Positions 47,856-59,155 of a stretch of DNA of 64,000 nucleotides are shown piece by piece (position 1 is the stretch's first letter; every line of letters starts with the position of its first letter). The stretch covers positions 1 through 64,000 of the forward strand of contig NZ_QJJR01000008.1 of assembly GCF_003201605.1 (NCBI RefSeq), read 5' to 3'. This stretch comes from Streptohalobacillus salinus. GTDB taxonomy: Bacteria; Bacillota; Bacilli; Bacillales; Amphibacillaceae. The translations under genes and the position numbers were made by a program. The notes beneath the pieces are model-generated. The model had not been told where the DNA came from. It worked only from the letters and a program-made list of their open reading frames with translations, and ran no database searches.

Positions 47856-50501
47856 TTATTTCTTCAATTCTTCCATGCGTACTTTGACTTTTTCACGTTT
47901 CTCAATGTAGTCTTGCTGTTTTGCTTTTTCTTCGTCAACAACCTGTTCTGGCGCTTTATTAACAAAGCCTGGATTTGATAACTTTTTATCCACCCGTTCA
48001 ACTTCTTTGGTTAGCTTTTCATATTCTTGTTGTAAACGCGCCAATTCTTTATCAATGTCAATCAGACCAGCGAGTGGCAAGAATATTTCTGCGCCCGTTA
48101 CAACTGCTGACATTGATTTTTCTGGAACGTTAATTTTTGTATCAATCACTAACGTATCGGTATTGCAGAATTTTTCTAGATAGTGTTTATTAGTGATTAA
48201 TTGTTGATGCGCACGTTCATCTGAGACTTGAATAAACAAATCAATCTGTTTCGACATCGGCGTATCAACTTCTTGACGAATGTTACGGACAGAGCGAATG
48301 ATTGATACCAATCTTTTCATTTCTATTGCCGCCTCTTTATTTGATTGTGTTTCATCAACAACCGGCCAGTCAGCGACAGTAATTGACTCACCTTCTTGCG
48401 GCAAGTATTGCCAGATTTCTTCGGTTACAAATGGCATAAATGGATGTAACATTTTCAAGATTTGATCCAAGACATGAACCAACACAGAACGCGTGGTTGC
48501 TTTTGCTGTTTCATCTTCTCCGTAAAGGGGCAATTTCGCCATTTCAATATACCAATCACAGAAGTCATCCCAAATAAAGTTGTATAAGTAACGACCCGCC
48601 TCACCAAAATCATAGCGTTCGGTATGCTTATTGACCTCTTTAATCGTTTCATTCAGACGTGTTAAAATCCATTGATCAGCGATGTTTTGATTTTCAGTCA
48701 TATCAATATCTGCTGCTGTCATTCCTTCAGTGTTCATCAAGACAAACCGAGAAGCATTCCAGATTTTATTAATAAAGTTCCAGGTTGACTCTACTTTCTC
48801 CCACTGGAAGCGTAGATCTTGACCTGGTGTTGATCCGGTTGCTAAGAAGTAACGCAATGAATCGGCGCCGTACTTCTCAATGACGTCCATTGGATCAACG
48901 CCATTACCTAGTGATTTACTCATTTTACGTCCTTGCTCATCACGAACAAGTCCATGAATCAAGACATCATCAAATGGCCGTTGGTCTGTAAAGTGCTTCG
49001 ATTGGAAAATCATGCGTGCAACCCAAAAGAAAATGATATCATAGCCGGTCACTAAGGTACTCGTTGGGAAGTATCGGTTAAATTCATCATCTTCTGTATC
49101 CGGCCAGTTTAACGTAGAGAATGGCCAAAGTGCAGATGAGAACCAAGTATCAAGGACGTCTTCATCTTGTTGCCAGTTGTCACTGTCTGTTGGTGCATCT
49201 TTGCCAACATAGATCTCACCCGTCTCTTTATGATACCAAGCAGGAATCCGATGACCCCACCATAATTGACGCGAAATACACCAATCACGAATGTTATCCA
49301 TCCAGCGTAAATATGTGCCTTCAAAGCGTTCAGGTACAAAGTTAACTTTCTCACTTTCATTTGCTTGACTCTTTAATGCATCTTCCGCTAACGGCTGCAT
49401 ATTAACAAACCATTGTGTTGAGAGGTACGGCTCGACAACTGCACCACTGCGTTCGGAATGCCCAACCGCATGCATATGTTCTTCGATTTTAAAGAGGACA
49501 CCTGCATCTTGTAAATCCTTAACAATTGCTTTGCGGCAGTCAAACCGATCCATTCCCTCATATTTACCGGCACGTTCATTCATGGTTCCATCTTCGTGCA
49601 TCACAAGTACACGTTCTAAGTTATGGCGATTTCCAATTTCAAAGTCATTTGGATCATGAGCTGGTGTAATTTTCACTGCACCTGAACCAAACGCCATATC
49701 AACATAATCATCTGCGACAATGTCAATCTCACGACCAATGATTGGAAGAACGACTTGTTTGCCAATCAAATGTTGATAACGTTCATCTTTAGGGTGAACC
49801 GCAACCGCAGTATCGCCCAGCATTGTTTCCGGACGTGTCGTAGCAATTTCGATATGACCTGAACCATCTTTTAATGGATATTTCATGTGATAGAAATGCC
49901 CCATAATATCTTCATGGATCACTTCAATATCAGAGAGTGCGGTTTTCGTGTGCGGATCCCAGTTGATGATATATTCTCCGCGATAAATAAGTCCTTCTTG
50001 ATAAAGTTTAACAAATACTTCGTTAACTGCTTCAGATAAGCCATCATCTAAGGTAAATCGTTCACGTGAGTAGTCCAAACCCAGCCCCATCTTCTCCCAC
50101 TGCTCGCGAATAAAACTTGCATATTCTTCTTTCCAATCCCAAGCTCTTTCTAGGAACGTTTCGCGGCCAAGATCATAACGATTCTCACCTTGTTCTTTTA
50201 ATTTTGCCTCTACTTTTGCCTGCGTTGCGATTCCGGCATGGTCCATACCTGGTAAATATAAAACATCATAACCTTGCATCCGCTTCATTCGGGTAATAAT
50301 ATCTTGTAACGTTGTATCCCACGCATGACCAATATGGAGTTTACCTGTCACGTTTGGTGGTGGAATCACAACGGTATACGGTTTTTTCGACTCATCTTTC
50401 GTCGCTTCAAAAAATTTGTTGTCGATCCAATATTGATACCTGCCTGCTTCCACTGCTGTCGAATCATATTTTGGGGGTAAATTCGTTTGCTTTTGTTCCA
50501 T
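47856..50501 (-). CDS. valS: Valyl-tRNA synthetase
   Basis: Class I synthetase of 881 residues. HIGH motif is [18 protein letters not shown] motif is [13 protein letters not shown]. The CP1 editing domain ([17 protein letters not shown]) is present, and a C-terminal coiled coil (about residues 815-880) ends the protein, as in all ValRS. It is preceded by a T-box leader. Confidence 0.97.
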   Translation of the reverse strand: MEQKQTNLPPKYDSTAVEAGRYQYWIDNKFFEATKDESKKPYTVVIPPPNVTGKLHIGHAWDTTLQDIITRMKRMQGYDVLYLPGMDHAGIATQAKVEAKLKEQGENRYDLGRETFLERAWDWKEEYASFIREQWEKMGLGLDYSRERFTLDDGLSEAVNEVFVKLYQEGLIYRGEYIINWDPHTKTALSDIEVIHEDIMGHFYHMKYPLKDGSGHIEIATTRPETMLGDTAVAVHPKDERYQHLIGKQVVLPIIGREIDIVADDYVDMAFGSGAVKITPAHDPNDFEIGNRHNLERVLVMHEDGTMNERAGKYEGMDRFDCRKAIVKDLQDAGVLFKIEEHMHAVGHSERSGAVVEPYLSTQWFVNMQPLAEDALKSQANESEKVNFVPERFEGTYLRWMDNIRDWCISRQLWWGHRIPAWYHKETGEIYVGKDAPTDSDNWQQDEDVLDTWFSSALWPFSTLNWPDTEDDEFNRYFPTSTLVTGYDIIFFWVARMIFQSKHFTDQRPFDDVLIHGLVRDEQGRKMSKSLGNGVDPMDVIEKYGADSLRYFLATGSTPGQDLRFQWEKVESTWNFINKIWNASRFVLMNTEGMTAADIDMTENQNIADQWILTRLNETIKEVNKHTERYDFGEAGRYLYNFIWDDFCDWYIEMAKLPLYGEDETAKATTRSVLVHVLDQILKMLHPFMPFVTEEIWQYLPQEGESITVADWPVVDETQSNKEAAIEMKRLVSIIRSVRNIRQEVDTPMSKQIDLFIQVSDERAHQQLITNKHYLEKFCNTDTLVIDTKINVPEKSMSAVVTGAEIFLPLAGLIDIDKELARLQQEYEKLTKEVERVDKKLSNPGFVNKAPEQVVDEEKAKQQDYIEKREKVKVRMEELKK

Positions 50502-50524
50502 TGTTGTTTTCCTCCTTTTTAATC

Positions 50525-50801
50525 ACAAAAAAACCCAATTCAGCCTTTATTATATAAAGGACGAATTGAGTTGTCATTTCCGTGGTACCACCTTTGTTTA
50601 CAATCATTCACTGACTGCACACTTCATTAAATGAATAACGGTATTTAACCGACTTGGCCTACTTAGGTTCAACCAAATTACATCCGAGGCTACCTTCAGG
50701 GGATCGTGGCAATAGAAACCTCACAGCCAAAGGGTTTCTTCTCTAAAATTGTCTCCTCACCTTACTCTTCCTCATCATCGTATCACTATAAGTTTATACT
50801 T
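50525..50801 (-). ncRNA. T-box leader of valS
   Basis: The T-box sequence AGGTGGTACCACGG is at 50580-50593 and is followed by a terminator (50527-50571) with a T7 run. Upstream lies the stem I region with GAGGAAGAGTAAGG and the distal loop GGCTGTGAGG. A GTA (Val) in TGAAGGTAGCC near 50686-50696 is a candidate specifier codon. Uncharged tRNA-Val should bind and prevent termination. Confidence 0.9.
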
Positions 50802-50807
50802 TAGTTT

Positions 50808-50836
50808 ATTTTAGCGAATCTTACTAGTAAAATCAA
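50808..50836 (-). promoter_or_regulatory. Promoter of the valS T-box transcript
   Basis: TTGATT (50831-50836) and TAAAAT (50808-50813) with a 17-base spacer on the minus strand, placed just before the T-box leader. Confidence 0.65.
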
Positions 50837-50865
50837 CAGATACTTTTATATCTTGGTTAACCCGC

Positions 50866-52164
50866 CTAAACCAGTGGTACTAATTGTTTAAAACTTACAT
50901 CAATTGCTGCAATTGTTTTATCGATATCCGCTTTGGTATGAGCAGTCGATAAAAAGACACCTTCGTAAGGTGAAGGCGGCAAGAAAATATCTTGGTCAAT
51001 CATTGACTGGTAATATACTTTAAAAAGATCATGGCGGCTCGCTTTCGCCGTTTCATAATTATAAACAGGTTCATCATTAAAGTAAATCCCAATCATCGAA
51101 CCGGCTGTATTCACTGTGAGTGGGATGTTGTATTTCGCTTTTTTCTCGAGAAACCCTTGCTTTAATTGATCAATCCGGTCTTCTAAGTAATCATAACTCT
51201 CCACTGTTAAATTCTTTAACGTTTCAATTCCTGCCGTCATCGCAAGCGGGTTCCCTGAGAGGGTTCCAGCTTGATAAATCGTCCCCGCCGGGGCAATCTG
51301 TTCCATAATTTCTCGTTTTCCCCCGTAACAACCGACTGGCAAACCGCCACCAATCACCTTGCCAAGACACGTTAAGTCTGGTGTGACATTAAAATAGCCT
51401 TGTGCACTTTCATACCCGACCCTAAATCCAGTCATGACTTCATCAAAGATCAATAGCGCTTGGTGTGCAGTTGTTAGTTTGCGAAGACCAGCTAAAAAAC
51501 CGTCAAGAGGCGGAACAACCCCCATGTTACCAGCAACGGGTTCCACAATTACACAAGCAATATCATCACCATACTGATCAAAAGCAGCCTGTGCAGCAGC
51601 TAAATCATTATACGGGACGGTAATTGTCTCAGAAGCAAGGCCTTTAGGCACACCCGGGCTATCAGGTAATCCGAGCGTGGCGACACCAGAACCTGCCTTA
51701 ATTAACAACGAATCGCCGTGACCGTGATAACAACCTTCAAACTTTAAAATTTTCGTTTTTTGTGTATAACCGCGTGCTAAGCGCAGAACACTCATCGTTG
51801 CCTCTGTCCCTGAGTTGACCATCCGAGCCATTTCAATCGACGGTACCCGGTCAATGACCATTTGTGCCAGTTGATTCTCAAGGAGTGTCGGCGCGCCAAA
51901 ACTTGTCCCACATTCAACTGCTTTCTTTAAAGCATCGACCACTGAAGGCGCTGCATGTCCTAAAATTAAAGGCCCCCAACTTAAAACATAATCAAGATAG
52001 CAATGGCCATCGATATCATAAATATAAGCACCCGACCCTTTTTCAATAAATAATGGATCCATGGCAACAGAGCGAAACGCACGGGCAGGTGAATTCACGC
52101 CACCTGGCATCAATTCAACGGCTGCTTTATATGCTTGTTTCGCTTTCGGAAATTGTTTTTCCAT
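50866..52164 (-). CDS. hemL: Glutamate-1-semialdehyde 2,1-aminomutase
   Basis: PLP enzyme of 432 residues that forms 5-aminolevulinate. [16 protein letters not shown] and [11 protein letters not shown] are conserved; the PLP lysine is in [13 protein letters not shown]. It follows hemA by about 30 bases. In B. subtilis hemX, hemC, hemD and hemB lie between the two; here they are missing. Confidence 0.96.
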   Translation of the reverse strand: MEKQFPKAKQAYKAAVELMPGGVNSPARAFRSVAMDPLFIEKGSGAYIYDIDGHCYLDYVLSWGPLILGHAAPSVVDALKKAVECGTSFGAPTLLENQLAQMVIDRVPSIEMARMVNSGTEATMSVLRLARGYTQKTKILKFEGCYHGHGDSLLIKAGSGVATLGLPDSPGVPKGLASETITVPYNDLAAAQAAFDQYGDDIACVIVEPVAGNMGVVPPLDGFLAGLRKLTTAHQALLIFDEVMTGFRVGYESAQGYFNVTPDLTCLGKVIGGGLPVGCYGGKREIMEQIAPAGTIYQAGTLSGNPLAMTAGIETLKNLTVESYDYLEDRIDQLKQGFLEKKAKYNIPLTVNTAGSMIGIYFNDEPVYNYETAKASRHDLFKVYYQSMIDQDIFLPPSPYEGVFLSTAHTKADIDKTIAAIDVSFKQLVPLV

Positions 52165-52194
52165 TGTCCAGTCCTCCTTGTTTTGAAACAGTTA

Positions 52195-53382
52195 TTACTG
52201 CTTGTTCATTTTTTTTAGTTCATCAAGCGTTGGCTTTAAATTGAGATGAAGTGCATAGGAAAGATGGTCTTCAATCACTTGTTGTTCCCGTGCAGTTAAA
52301 CCTGGTAATTTATTAGCAACACTAGTCATGAGTTGGTCAAGGTGTTGACTTTTTGTCGTGAAAAGTGTTTTTAACGCTTCTTCGGACTGCTGAAAGACAG
52401 TTCGATACACCTCTGGAACAGCTCTTTCAATCGCTTGTTGAATCAAATCAGCTTTATCTCTTCTCAAGTACGTGTGATGATCAATCACGGCAGCTAAATC
52501 ATCAAGGTTATAGGAACTAATCTCTTCCAACAGACCAACAGAAGCTTCGACACTGCGTGGAACTGATAAATCAATGATCATTAGTGGCTTTTTACGCGAA
52601 CGGAACTGTAGCATACTTGCTGTAAGAAAAGGTTGATCAACGTTCAGCGTACTAATGATTAAATCTGCATTTTCAAGCTGATCGGAAACCGTTGACAAAT
52701 CAGCAACAGTCACATCAAATTGCTGATTCAGCGTCATTAACGCCTCTTTTGAGCGATTTAATACCGTAACCGTATCATTTGAGGTACCAGTAATATATTC
52801 AATCGCTAGTTTTGCCATTTTACCTGCACCTAAAATAACTACAGCTAATCGCTCTTTAGACAACTTCTCAGCTGCAAATTGATAGGCCATTCGACTTAAT
52901 GAAATGGGGTGGTTGTTGATGCCAGTTTTTTTGTGCATATCTTTTGCAAAATGAAGCACGCTTTGAAAAAGGCGATGAATTTCTTTATCTGTACTTCCAT
53001 TTGCCTGGGCGGCAAAGTATGCTTGTTTCACTTGCCCAAGAATTTGTGTTTCCCCTTTAATTGCAGCTTGCAAACCGGTCGTCACTTCATATAAATGCTG
53101 GACAGCTAATTGCTCAGTTTTCACATCAACAAAACGATCAAATTGGTCGCCATTAAAATTAAAACAGCTTCGCATTTTCTCTTTTATAAATGACGTTTGA
53201 TTGGTTGTTGTATGGAGGTAACATTCAAAACGGTGACAGGTGCTTAAGAGCACGCTGCCACTAATTGATGCTTGGCTGTCTAACGCTTCTTGCCACTCTA
53301 CTAAGCATTTATCCGTCAGCGCTAATTGTTCACGGACTAACAGCGGTGCCCGTTCGTGATTGATGGTGAACAATTGTATCAT
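52195..53382 (-). CDS. hemA: Glutamyl-tRNA reductase (divergent)
   Basis: A 395-residue enzyme for the first step of the C5 tetrapyrrole pathway. The catalytic cysteine is kept, but its motif reads STCHRFECY instead of the usual STCNRTEIY. The NADPH-binding segment is VILGAGKMAKLAIEYI, and a helical dimerisation domain fills the C-terminus. The protein is somewhat short for the family. The ATG at 53382 has AGAGG upstream. Confidence 0.88.
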   Translation of the reverse strand: MIQLFTINHERAPLLVREQLALTDKCLVEWQEALDSQASISGSVLLSTCHRFECYLHTTTNQTSFIKEKMRSCFNFNGDQFDRFVDVKTEQLAVQHLYEVTTGLQAAIKGETQILGQVKQAYFAAQANGSTDKEIHRLFQSVLHFAKDMHKKTGINNHPISLSRMAYQFAAEKLSKERLAVVILGAGKMAKLAIEYITGTSNDTVTVLNRSKEALMTLNQQFDVTVADLSTVSDQLENADLIISTLNVDQPFLTASMLQFRSRKKPLMIIDLSVPRSVEASVGLLEEISSYNLDDLAAVIDHHTYLRRDKADLIQQAIERAVPEVYRTVFQQSEEALKTLFTTKSQHLDQLMTSVANKLPGLTAREQQVIEDHLSYALHLNLKPTLDELKKMNKQ

Positions 53383-53560
53383 CTGCCTCTTCCTTTCTTT
53401 TACTCGCAAGCATTCCACTTTCTATGCTAAAATAAACAATGCGTGTTTAGCGTTCTAAGATTGTCTCTACAAAATCTATCATAATTTCGATTATCAATCA
53501 AACTGCACAATGCGGATGTCATCGTATTTATCATTAAAGGAGGTGAGGAGATACCTGTTC

Positions 53561-54055
53561 ATGCGTATCTCATTTATGAAAAAACAAAATCAAGCGTTTG
53601 CCTATTTCCTAATCGGTTTAGGTCTTTATTTTCTTTCCCAACAATTTAACATTCCCTACCTACCAGCATTAGCACTTTGGCCATCTGTACTTGTAATTTT
53701 CGGGCTTAGCTTGTTGCTTGATCGTTCAAAAGCACGTAACGATGATAAACCCAGCCTTGGCGCTTTTTTGCTGTTACTTGGCCTTCATCTCCATTTCATT
53801 AATCATCTTTCTTTTTGGGTTGATCATTGGAGTATGTATTTAATTTTAATTGGTTTGAGTCTTCTGATTGGTTATCAAAAAACAAAACGAGGCTTAAAAT
53901 TAGGGGTTACGCTTTTCATTGTCGGTTTGTTTTTCCTCTTGTCACTTACCTATCTTCCTTTTCAAGAGCAAATACAAAGCTTTATTCAGAACATTGAAAG
54001 TTACTGGCCAATTGGATTAATTTTATTCGGTAGTTATTTGTTGTTTAAAAAGTAA
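53561..54055 (+). CDS. Multi-spanning membrane protein, LiaF/DUF5668-like
   Basis: A protein of about 164 residues with six hydrophobic segments arranged as paired helices; IGLGLYFLSQQF and WPSVLVIFGLSLLL repeat later as LILIGLSLLIG and WPIGLILFGSYLLF. This recalls the LiaI-LiaF-like transmembrane region, without the LiaF soluble domain. The start codon is uncertain: the ATG at 53561 lies ten bases after GAGGAG. It is alone on the plus strand between hemA and a convergent GH43 gene. Confidence 0.65.
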   Translation: MRISFMKKQNQAFAYFLIGLGLYFLSQQFNIPYLPALALWPSVLVIFGLSLLLDRSKARNDDKPSLGAFLLLLGLHLHFINHLSFWVDHWSMYLILIGLSLLIGYQKTKRGLKLGVTLFIVGLFFLLSLTYLPFQEQIQSFIQNIESYWPIGLILFGSYLLFKK

Positions 54056-54157
54056 CGCGTGACTGAAAGCGGTACGATTTATTCATGTTTTCTTTAGGTC
54101 ATAACCGTCTTTCTGAAAGAACAGCATAATTTATAGGAGTTTAAACCTAGCTTTCTT

Positions 54158-54198
54158 AAAATCAGCGCGTAAGACAAGTTGTCTTACGCGCTGATTTT
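54158..54198. terminator. Bidirectional terminator, 20-bp perfect palindrome
   Basis: Twenty perfectly paired bases on each side (54158-54177 with 54179-54198) around a single base, between a plus-strand and a minus-strand gene end. T-rich sequence follows on the plus strand (TTTTCTTTTATTT). Confidence 0.85.
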
Positions 54199-54268
54199 CT
54201 TTTATTTAAGTAACCCTTCTTTTCCCTTTCCAAACAAACAGAAGCGCCTTCTCTTAACCGCTTACTTC

Positions 54269-55678
54269 TTATGCAAGTTCAAAGGATTGGAGACTTGCTT
54301 GCCCCTCACCTTTATAGGTATAGTATAATGCATGCACACCGTCTGGTATCGACACAGGGGTTCCGTACTTTGTCCAAACATTGGTGAATGCCACCGGAAT
54401 TTTCGCCAACACCTCGCCATTCCAAACCGTCTTCACTTCAAAATAACCGCGACAGTATCCACGAACGTTTAGATAGATATGGGTCACGCCTTGGCAATTA
54501 AAATATTTAAATCCAGCTGTTGCTGAGTCTCTCATGTTACAGATGTAGCCAGGTTCCTCATCGCCATCTTTTCCGTCTTGAGTAATTTTCGGAAACTGAT
54601 GATCCATCCATAAATCACCCGTATACATCGCTTCATCGGCACAGTAAAGATTACAGGCTAGATGTGCCGAATATTCTCCTCGCCCAATTAGCGGACCGTC
54701 ATTTGCACCACAAGAGGTCATCTCTACTTGCGGAATCGCTCCATCAGGTTGAATGGTAATTGCTTCGATGCAACCTTGCCTACTAAAATTTGAACCATTC
54801 GTGTGACGATGATAGAAAATATACCATTTTTTCTTGATTTCAACAATACTTCCATGATTGTTACCCCCATAGTACATCGGTTGTGCTGCAGGCTTATAAG
54901 AATCAATATGAAGATCGTTGTTACTAACGATTACCCCTTGATATTCAAATCCTTCAACTGGCGATCGACTGGTCGCATAACAGAGTTCATGGAAAACAAC
55001 AGAAGAGTAAATAAAATAATACGTCTCACCGATTTTCCGCATCGATGGCGCTTCAAAAAATTCATGCCCTTTAAAACTACTTCCTGAACTATATGGTTCA
55101 CTAGGTGAAATGATTGCAGGCGCTTTTATAATCGTTACCATATCTCGACCAAGTAAGGTAACCATCGCTCCTTTCCTTGACTTATCGCCCACTGGACAAA
55201 AACCGGTATACAAATAGGTCGTATCCCCTTCCGTTAACAACCCTGGATCAAACTGCGGTTGGTCACCATCTTTTTCACCTAAACGCGTGCCGTCATCATA
55301 GCGAACATAACCATAAAATTGATACCTTCCTGCTGGTGAATCACTAACAGCAACAGATACAACCGATACTTTATCTAGGACGTAATATATGTAATAGCGA
55401 CCATCTGGACCAATCGTCACGTCAGGTGCATAAAGACACATCCTTCCGTCAGAATTAAGCGGATCATCCGTTTTCTGATAAATTGTCCCTTCACAGCGCC
55501 AATTCCCTAAGTCATCAACCGGCGCTGACCAACACACATAATCATTTAAACAATAGACATGACCGTTGAACTTATCATGTGAGCCATAGACGTAAACTCG
55601 GTCATTAAATACATAAGGTTCACCATCAGGAATATATTCCCAAGATGGAAGGTACGGGTTTACTGCTTGTTTTTCCAC
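54269..55678 (-). CDS. Glycoside hydrolase family 43 protein
   Basis: A 469-residue cytoplasmic-type enzyme (no signal peptide), probably a beta-xylosidase or alpha-L-arabinofuranosidase. The five-bladed propeller core covers about residues 1-330: PDGEPYVFNDRVYVYGSHD (possible base Asp), CLYAPDV, and EAPSMRK (possible acid Glu). A C-terminal jelly-roll, CBM6-like domain (about 365-469) ends in LQSFELA. GTG start after GGTGGTAA. A cre-like site lies about 118 bases upstream. The gene is an insertion relative to the B. subtilis order. Confidence 0.88.
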   Translation of the reverse strand: MEKQAVNPYLPSWEYIPDGEPYVFNDRVYVYGSHDKFNGHVYCLNDYVCWSAPVDDLGNWRCEGTIYQKTDDPLNSDGRMCLYAPDVTIGPDGRYYIYYVLDKVSVVSVAVSDSPAGRYQFYGYVRYDDGTRLGEKDGDQPQFDPGLLTEGDTTYLYTGFCPVGDKSRKGAMVTLLGRDMVTIIKAPAIISPSEPYSSGSSFKGHEFFEAPSMRKIGETYYFIYSSVVFHELCYATSRSPVEGFEYQGVIVSNNDLHIDSYKPAAQPMYYGGNNHGSIVEIKKKWYIFYHRHTNGSNFSRQGCIEAITIQPDGAIPQVEMTSCGANDGPLIGRGEYSAHLACNLYCADEAMYTGDLWMDHQFPKITQDGKDGDEEPGYICNMRDSATAGFKYFNCQGVTHIYLNVRGYCRGYFEVKTVWNGEVLAKIPVAFTNVWTKYGTPVSIPDGVHALYYTYKGEGQASLQSFELA

Positions 55679-56095
55679 TTACCACCACTCCACTTCTATT
55701 ATTTTTGTGCTGTCACACCACACAAAGGCTACGCTGCATTAAAGCAATTGAATCATTTAGATAAAATACTTATAAGCAGACATTGACCACGTTGTTAAGC
55801 GCTTTCATTTTACGCTATTTTCGCTAATATGAAAAGAAAATCGATTCGTTTAAATATGTTTTCTCACAATAAAGCAGCTAGGTCTCATTCTGCCCAACAG
55901 TAAAGCTACCCAGTGAACAATCGTAATGGTTCACTGGGCACTGCTTACTTAACTTGAGTTTTTTGCGACAAGAAAAACCTCACTGGCCATTGTCAATTTG
56001 GTTTCTCGCCATCTTGAACTTAAAAATCAACCTTACGTCCGGTACTCTCGTTTACATGAAAGTGCCTATTCAGAACAGAAACGGATTTGCAACTA
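55679..56095. other. Gene-free stretch between GH43 and engB
   Basis: It holds the cre-like site at 55794-55807 and a nine-base inverted repeat at 55909-55938 (arms CCCAGTGAA/TTCACTGGG) that lacks a clear T-run. Small frames at 55954-56327 have no RBS or recognisable product. Confidence 0.6.
55794..55807 (-). promoter_or_regulatory. Possible CcpA cre site of the GH43 gene
   Basis: TGAAAGCGCTTAAC on the minus strand matches the cre consensus TGWNANCGNTNWCA except at the last two positions. Placement upstream of a glycosidase gene fits carbon catabolite repression. Confidence 0.6.
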
Positions 56096-56677
56096 TCATA
56101 AAAATGATTCAATTTTACGCCAAGCTTCTTCTTTCCCTTGTGCTGTTTCTGATGAGAACGGAATGATTACATCATCACCTTCAACGGCTAAGGTTTCTCG
56201 GATACGATTAACATGTTTTTGGACTTGCGCTTTTTTAATTTTATCTAATTTCGTTGCCACAATGATGACAGGTAATTTATGGAATTTTAAAAAGTCATAC
56301 ATCGCTACATCTTCAACAGATGGTTGATGTCTAATATCAACAACAAGTACGGTCGCGCGCAAATTCTCACGTTCAGAAAAGTACGTTTCCAACATCTTCC
56401 CCCAAGCTTCACGTTCCGTTTTTGACACTTTCGCATAGCCATAGCCAGGCACATCAACAAAGTGAAAGGCTTCATTGATGAGATAGAAATTTAAGGTTTG
56501 GGTTTTACCTGGTTTTGATGATGTTCGTGCTAACGCTTTTCGATTGATTAACTTATTAATAAATGATGATTTTCCCACGTTTGAACGACCCGCTAATGCT
56601 ATTTCTGGTAAGCCTTCAGGTGGATATTGTTTTGGTGCTACCGCACTGATGGTTATATCTGATTTTGTTACTTTCAT
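56096..56677 (-). CDS. engB: Ribosome-biogenesis GTPase EngB (YsxC)
   Basis: GTPase of 193 residues required for 50S subunit assembly. G1 is [13 protein letters not shown]3 is [12 protein letters not shown], and G4 is ATKLDKI. Its ATG shares a base with the lonA stop (TAATG). Same lonA-ysxC order as in B. subtilis. Confidence 0.96.
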   Translation of the reverse strand: MKVTKSDITISAVAPKQYPPEGLPEIALAGRSNVGKSSFINKLINRKALARTSSKPGKTQTLNFYLINEAFHFVDVPGYGYAKVSKTEREAWGKMLETYFSERENLRATVLVVDIRHQPSVEDVAMYDFLKFHKLPVIIVATKLDKIKKAQVQKHVNRIRETLAVEGDDVIIPFSSETAQGKEEAWRKIESFL

Positions 56678-59001
56678 TAGTCACCCTCCACGAATGCATG
56701 TGTTAAGACCTCGTCCATATGCGAGACAGGAATAAAGGTCAAATCTTTCTTAATACTTTCTGGTATATCATCTAAGTCTTTCTCATTGTCTTTAGGCATA
56801 ATAATCGTTGTTAAACCACTGCGGTGTGCACTCATCGTCTTTTCTTTTAAACCGCCAATCGGGAGCACACGTCCACGTAAGGTGACTTCACCGGTCATAC
56901 CGACTTCGCGACGAATACGCTTGTTGGTTAACGCTGAAACAAGGGCTGTCACCATGGTAATCCCCGCAGAAGGACCGTCTTTTGGCGTGGCGCCTTCTGG
57001 TACGTGAATATGAATGTCATTGGTTTGATAAAAGTTTTCGTTAATCCCGAGCATTGCTTGTCTTGAACGAATATAACTAATCGCTGCTTGAGCAGATTCT
57101 TTCATCACATCACCCAGCTTACCTGTTAATTGCAGTTTCCCTTTACCAGGAACGACACTCACCTCGATAGATAAGATATCACCACCAAAAGCCGTATAAG
57201 CAAGACCTGTTGCTGTTCCAATAGGGTCTTCTGTTTCCATTTGACCGTAACGGTAGAGCGGTTTGCCTAAATAATCTTCGAGACGTGTCTTCGTTATCAT
57301 GATTTTTTCATCAGGGTTTTCAACGATGACTTTGGCTGCTTTTCGACAGAGAGAAGCAATTTTACGTTCTAGTTGACGGACACCTGCTTCTCGCGTATAG
57401 CGACGGATTAATTCTAACAAGCCATCTTTACGAATCGTGAGATTCGCTTTTGTTAAACCATGCTGTTTTAGCTGTTTCGGTACTAAATAGTTTTTCGCAA
57501 TAAACTGTTTCTCAATCTCAGTGTAGCCAGGTAATTGAATAACTTCCATCCGATCTAAGAGCGGACGCGGGATTAATTGACCTTGGTTTGCGGTCGCGAT
57601 AAAAAGCACCTGTGATAAATCATACGGTTCCTCAACAAAGTGATCACTGAATTGATAATTTTGCTCTGGGTCAAGCACTTCCAACATTGCTGATGACGGA
57701 TCACCTTTATAATCACTTGACATTTTATCAATTTCATCCAATAACATGACCGGATTGACTGTTCCTGCTTTTTTCATCGATTGAATAATTCGACCTGGCA
57801 TTGCACCAATATAAGTGCGTCGATGACCACGTACTTCTGATTCATCTTTAACCCCACCCAGTGACAGACGAACAAATTCTCGGTTCATAGCTCGAGCGAC
57901 TGATTTTGCAAGGGATGTTTTTCCGACACCTGGAGGACCCACTAAACAGAGAATCGGACCCTTTAAATCATGTGTCAACGCTTGAACAGCGATGTATTCT
58001 AAGATCCGTTCCTTTACGGTTTCTAAACCGTAATGGTCTTGATCAAGAATCCGAGCCGTCTTCGTCACATCCAATTGATCCGTCGTTGTCGTTTGCCATG
58101 GCAGTTGGATTAACCAGTCCAAGTAATTTCTGATGATCCCAGATTCTGCACTTGTTTGCGGAATCCGTTCGTAGCGCTGTAATTCTTTCATGGCGACTTC
58201 TTTGATGCGGTCTGTCATGTCACTTGTTTCGATTTTTTCCTCTAAATCAGAAACTTCCTTACGTTTCCCGTCCTTATCACCTAATTCACTTTGGATCACT
58301 TTCATTTGCTCACGTAAATAATACTCTTTCTGTGATTGTTCAATTGTTTTTTTTACTTGTTGACCAATCTGTTTCTCTAAGCGTAAGACTTCTAACTCAT
58401 CGGTTAATACTTGGATTAACGTTTTGGCCCGCTCATCAACTGCTAGTATTTCGAGTAGCATTTGCTTCGTCGGTAATCTAATGGGTAAATGAGATGCAAC
58501 GACATCGGTTAATTGACCTAAGTCTTCAATATCAACTGTACTTTCATAGACTTCCTTAGAGAGTTTAGGTGATAGGTCAACATATCGTTTAAATTGATCT
58601 AGAATTGACCTTACAAAAGCATCTGCTTTTAAATCTTGTTCAATGTTTTGATCGTCTTCAACTTCAATTTCTGCTAAATAGTAGGGTTCTGTTGCTGTAT
58701 AATTAAGCACTTGGGCACGTTTCAAGCCCTCAATGAGCACACGAAATGTCCCATTTGGCAATTTTAACATTTGTTTGACATAACCGACGGTCCCAAAGCT
58801 AAATAAATCTTCTTCTTTTGGGTCCTTAATGGCCGTCTCTTTCTGTGTAACTAACATGATTCGCCGATCTTCAAGCATTGCCATGTCGAGCGCTTCAATT
58901 GATGGCTTGCGTCCAACATCTAAATGGACAATGACTGATGGATAGACTAATGTCCCTCGAAGTGGCAGTACTGGTAATGTTAAAAGACTCCCTTTTTCCA
59001 T
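56677..59001 (-). CDS. lonA: ATP-dependent protease LonA
   Basis: A 774-residue Lon protease: N-terminal substrate domain, coiled coil, AAA+ module with [13 protein letters not shown] and MLLDEIDKM, and a protease domain with the catalytic Ser in [10 protein letters not shown] and Lys in [13 protein letters not shown]. The ATG at 59001 has GGGAGGG upstream; the 30-codon upstream extension is unsupported. The sporulation paralogue lonB, next to lonA in B. subtilis, is missing. Confidence 0.96.
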   Translation of the reverse strand: MEKGSLLTLPVLPLRGTLVYPSVIVHLDVGRKPSIEALDMAMLEDRRIMLVTQKETAIKDPKEEDLFSFGTVGYVKQMLKLPNGTFRVLIEGLKRAQVLNYTATEPYYLAEIEVEDDQNIEQDLKADAFVRSILDQFKRYVDLSPKLSKEVYESTVDIEDLGQLTDVVASHLPIRLPTKQMLLEILAVDERAKTLIQVLTDELEVLRLEKQIGQQVKKTIEQSQKEYYLREQMKVIQSELGDKDGKRKEVSDLEEKIETSDMTDRIKEVAMKELQRYERIPQTSAESGIIRNYLDWLIQLPWQTTTTDQLDVTKTARILDQDHYGLETVKERILEYIAVQALTHDLKGPILCLVGPPGVGKTSLAKSVARAMNREFVRLSLGGVKDESEVRGHRRTYIGAMPGRIIQSMKKAGTVNPVMLLDEIDKMSSDYKGDPSSAMLEVLDPEQNYQFSDHFVEEPYDLSQVLFIATANQGQLIPRPLLDRMEVIQLPGYTEIEKQFIAKNYLVPKQLKQHGLTKANLTIRKDGLLELIRRYTREAGVRQLERKIASLCRKAAKVIVENPDEKIMITKTRLEDYLGKPLYRYGQMETEDPIGTATGLAYTAFGGDILSIEVSVVPGKGKLQLTGKLGDVMKESAQAAISYIRSRQAMLGINENFYQTNDIHIHVPEGATPKDGPSAGITMVTALVSALTNKRIRREVGMTGEVTLRGRVLPIGGLKEKTMSAHRSGLTTIIMPKDNEKDLDDIPESIKKDLTFIPVSHMDEVLTHAFVEGD

Positions 59002-59120
59002 GTTTGATTCCCTCCCAAACGTTGATTGTTTCTCTATATCGATGCGGGCCTTCCTCACGTCACTATTTATCAACCATTTTGCTAGCGACAATGTTCAACT
59101 ATATTTTATGTAGAACAGAA

Positions 59121-59145
59121 AATCCCTTGCATAAGACAAGGGATT
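59121..59145 (-). terminator. Terminator after clpX
   Basis: Nine-bp perfect stem (59121-59129 with 59137-59145) followed by TTTTC on the minus strand, just past the clpX stop. Confidence 0.65.
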
Positions 59146-59155
59146 AAAACAATCA

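Noticed and set aside
50312-50557. Plus-strand frame over the valS start and terminator
   Set aside because: It is antisense to valS and its leader, has no RBS and encodes no recognisable protein.
55954-56327. Overlapping small plus-strand frames near the engB end
   Set aside because: No RBS, low-complexity product, and partly antisense to engB. A degraded gene cannot be excluded, but nothing supports one.
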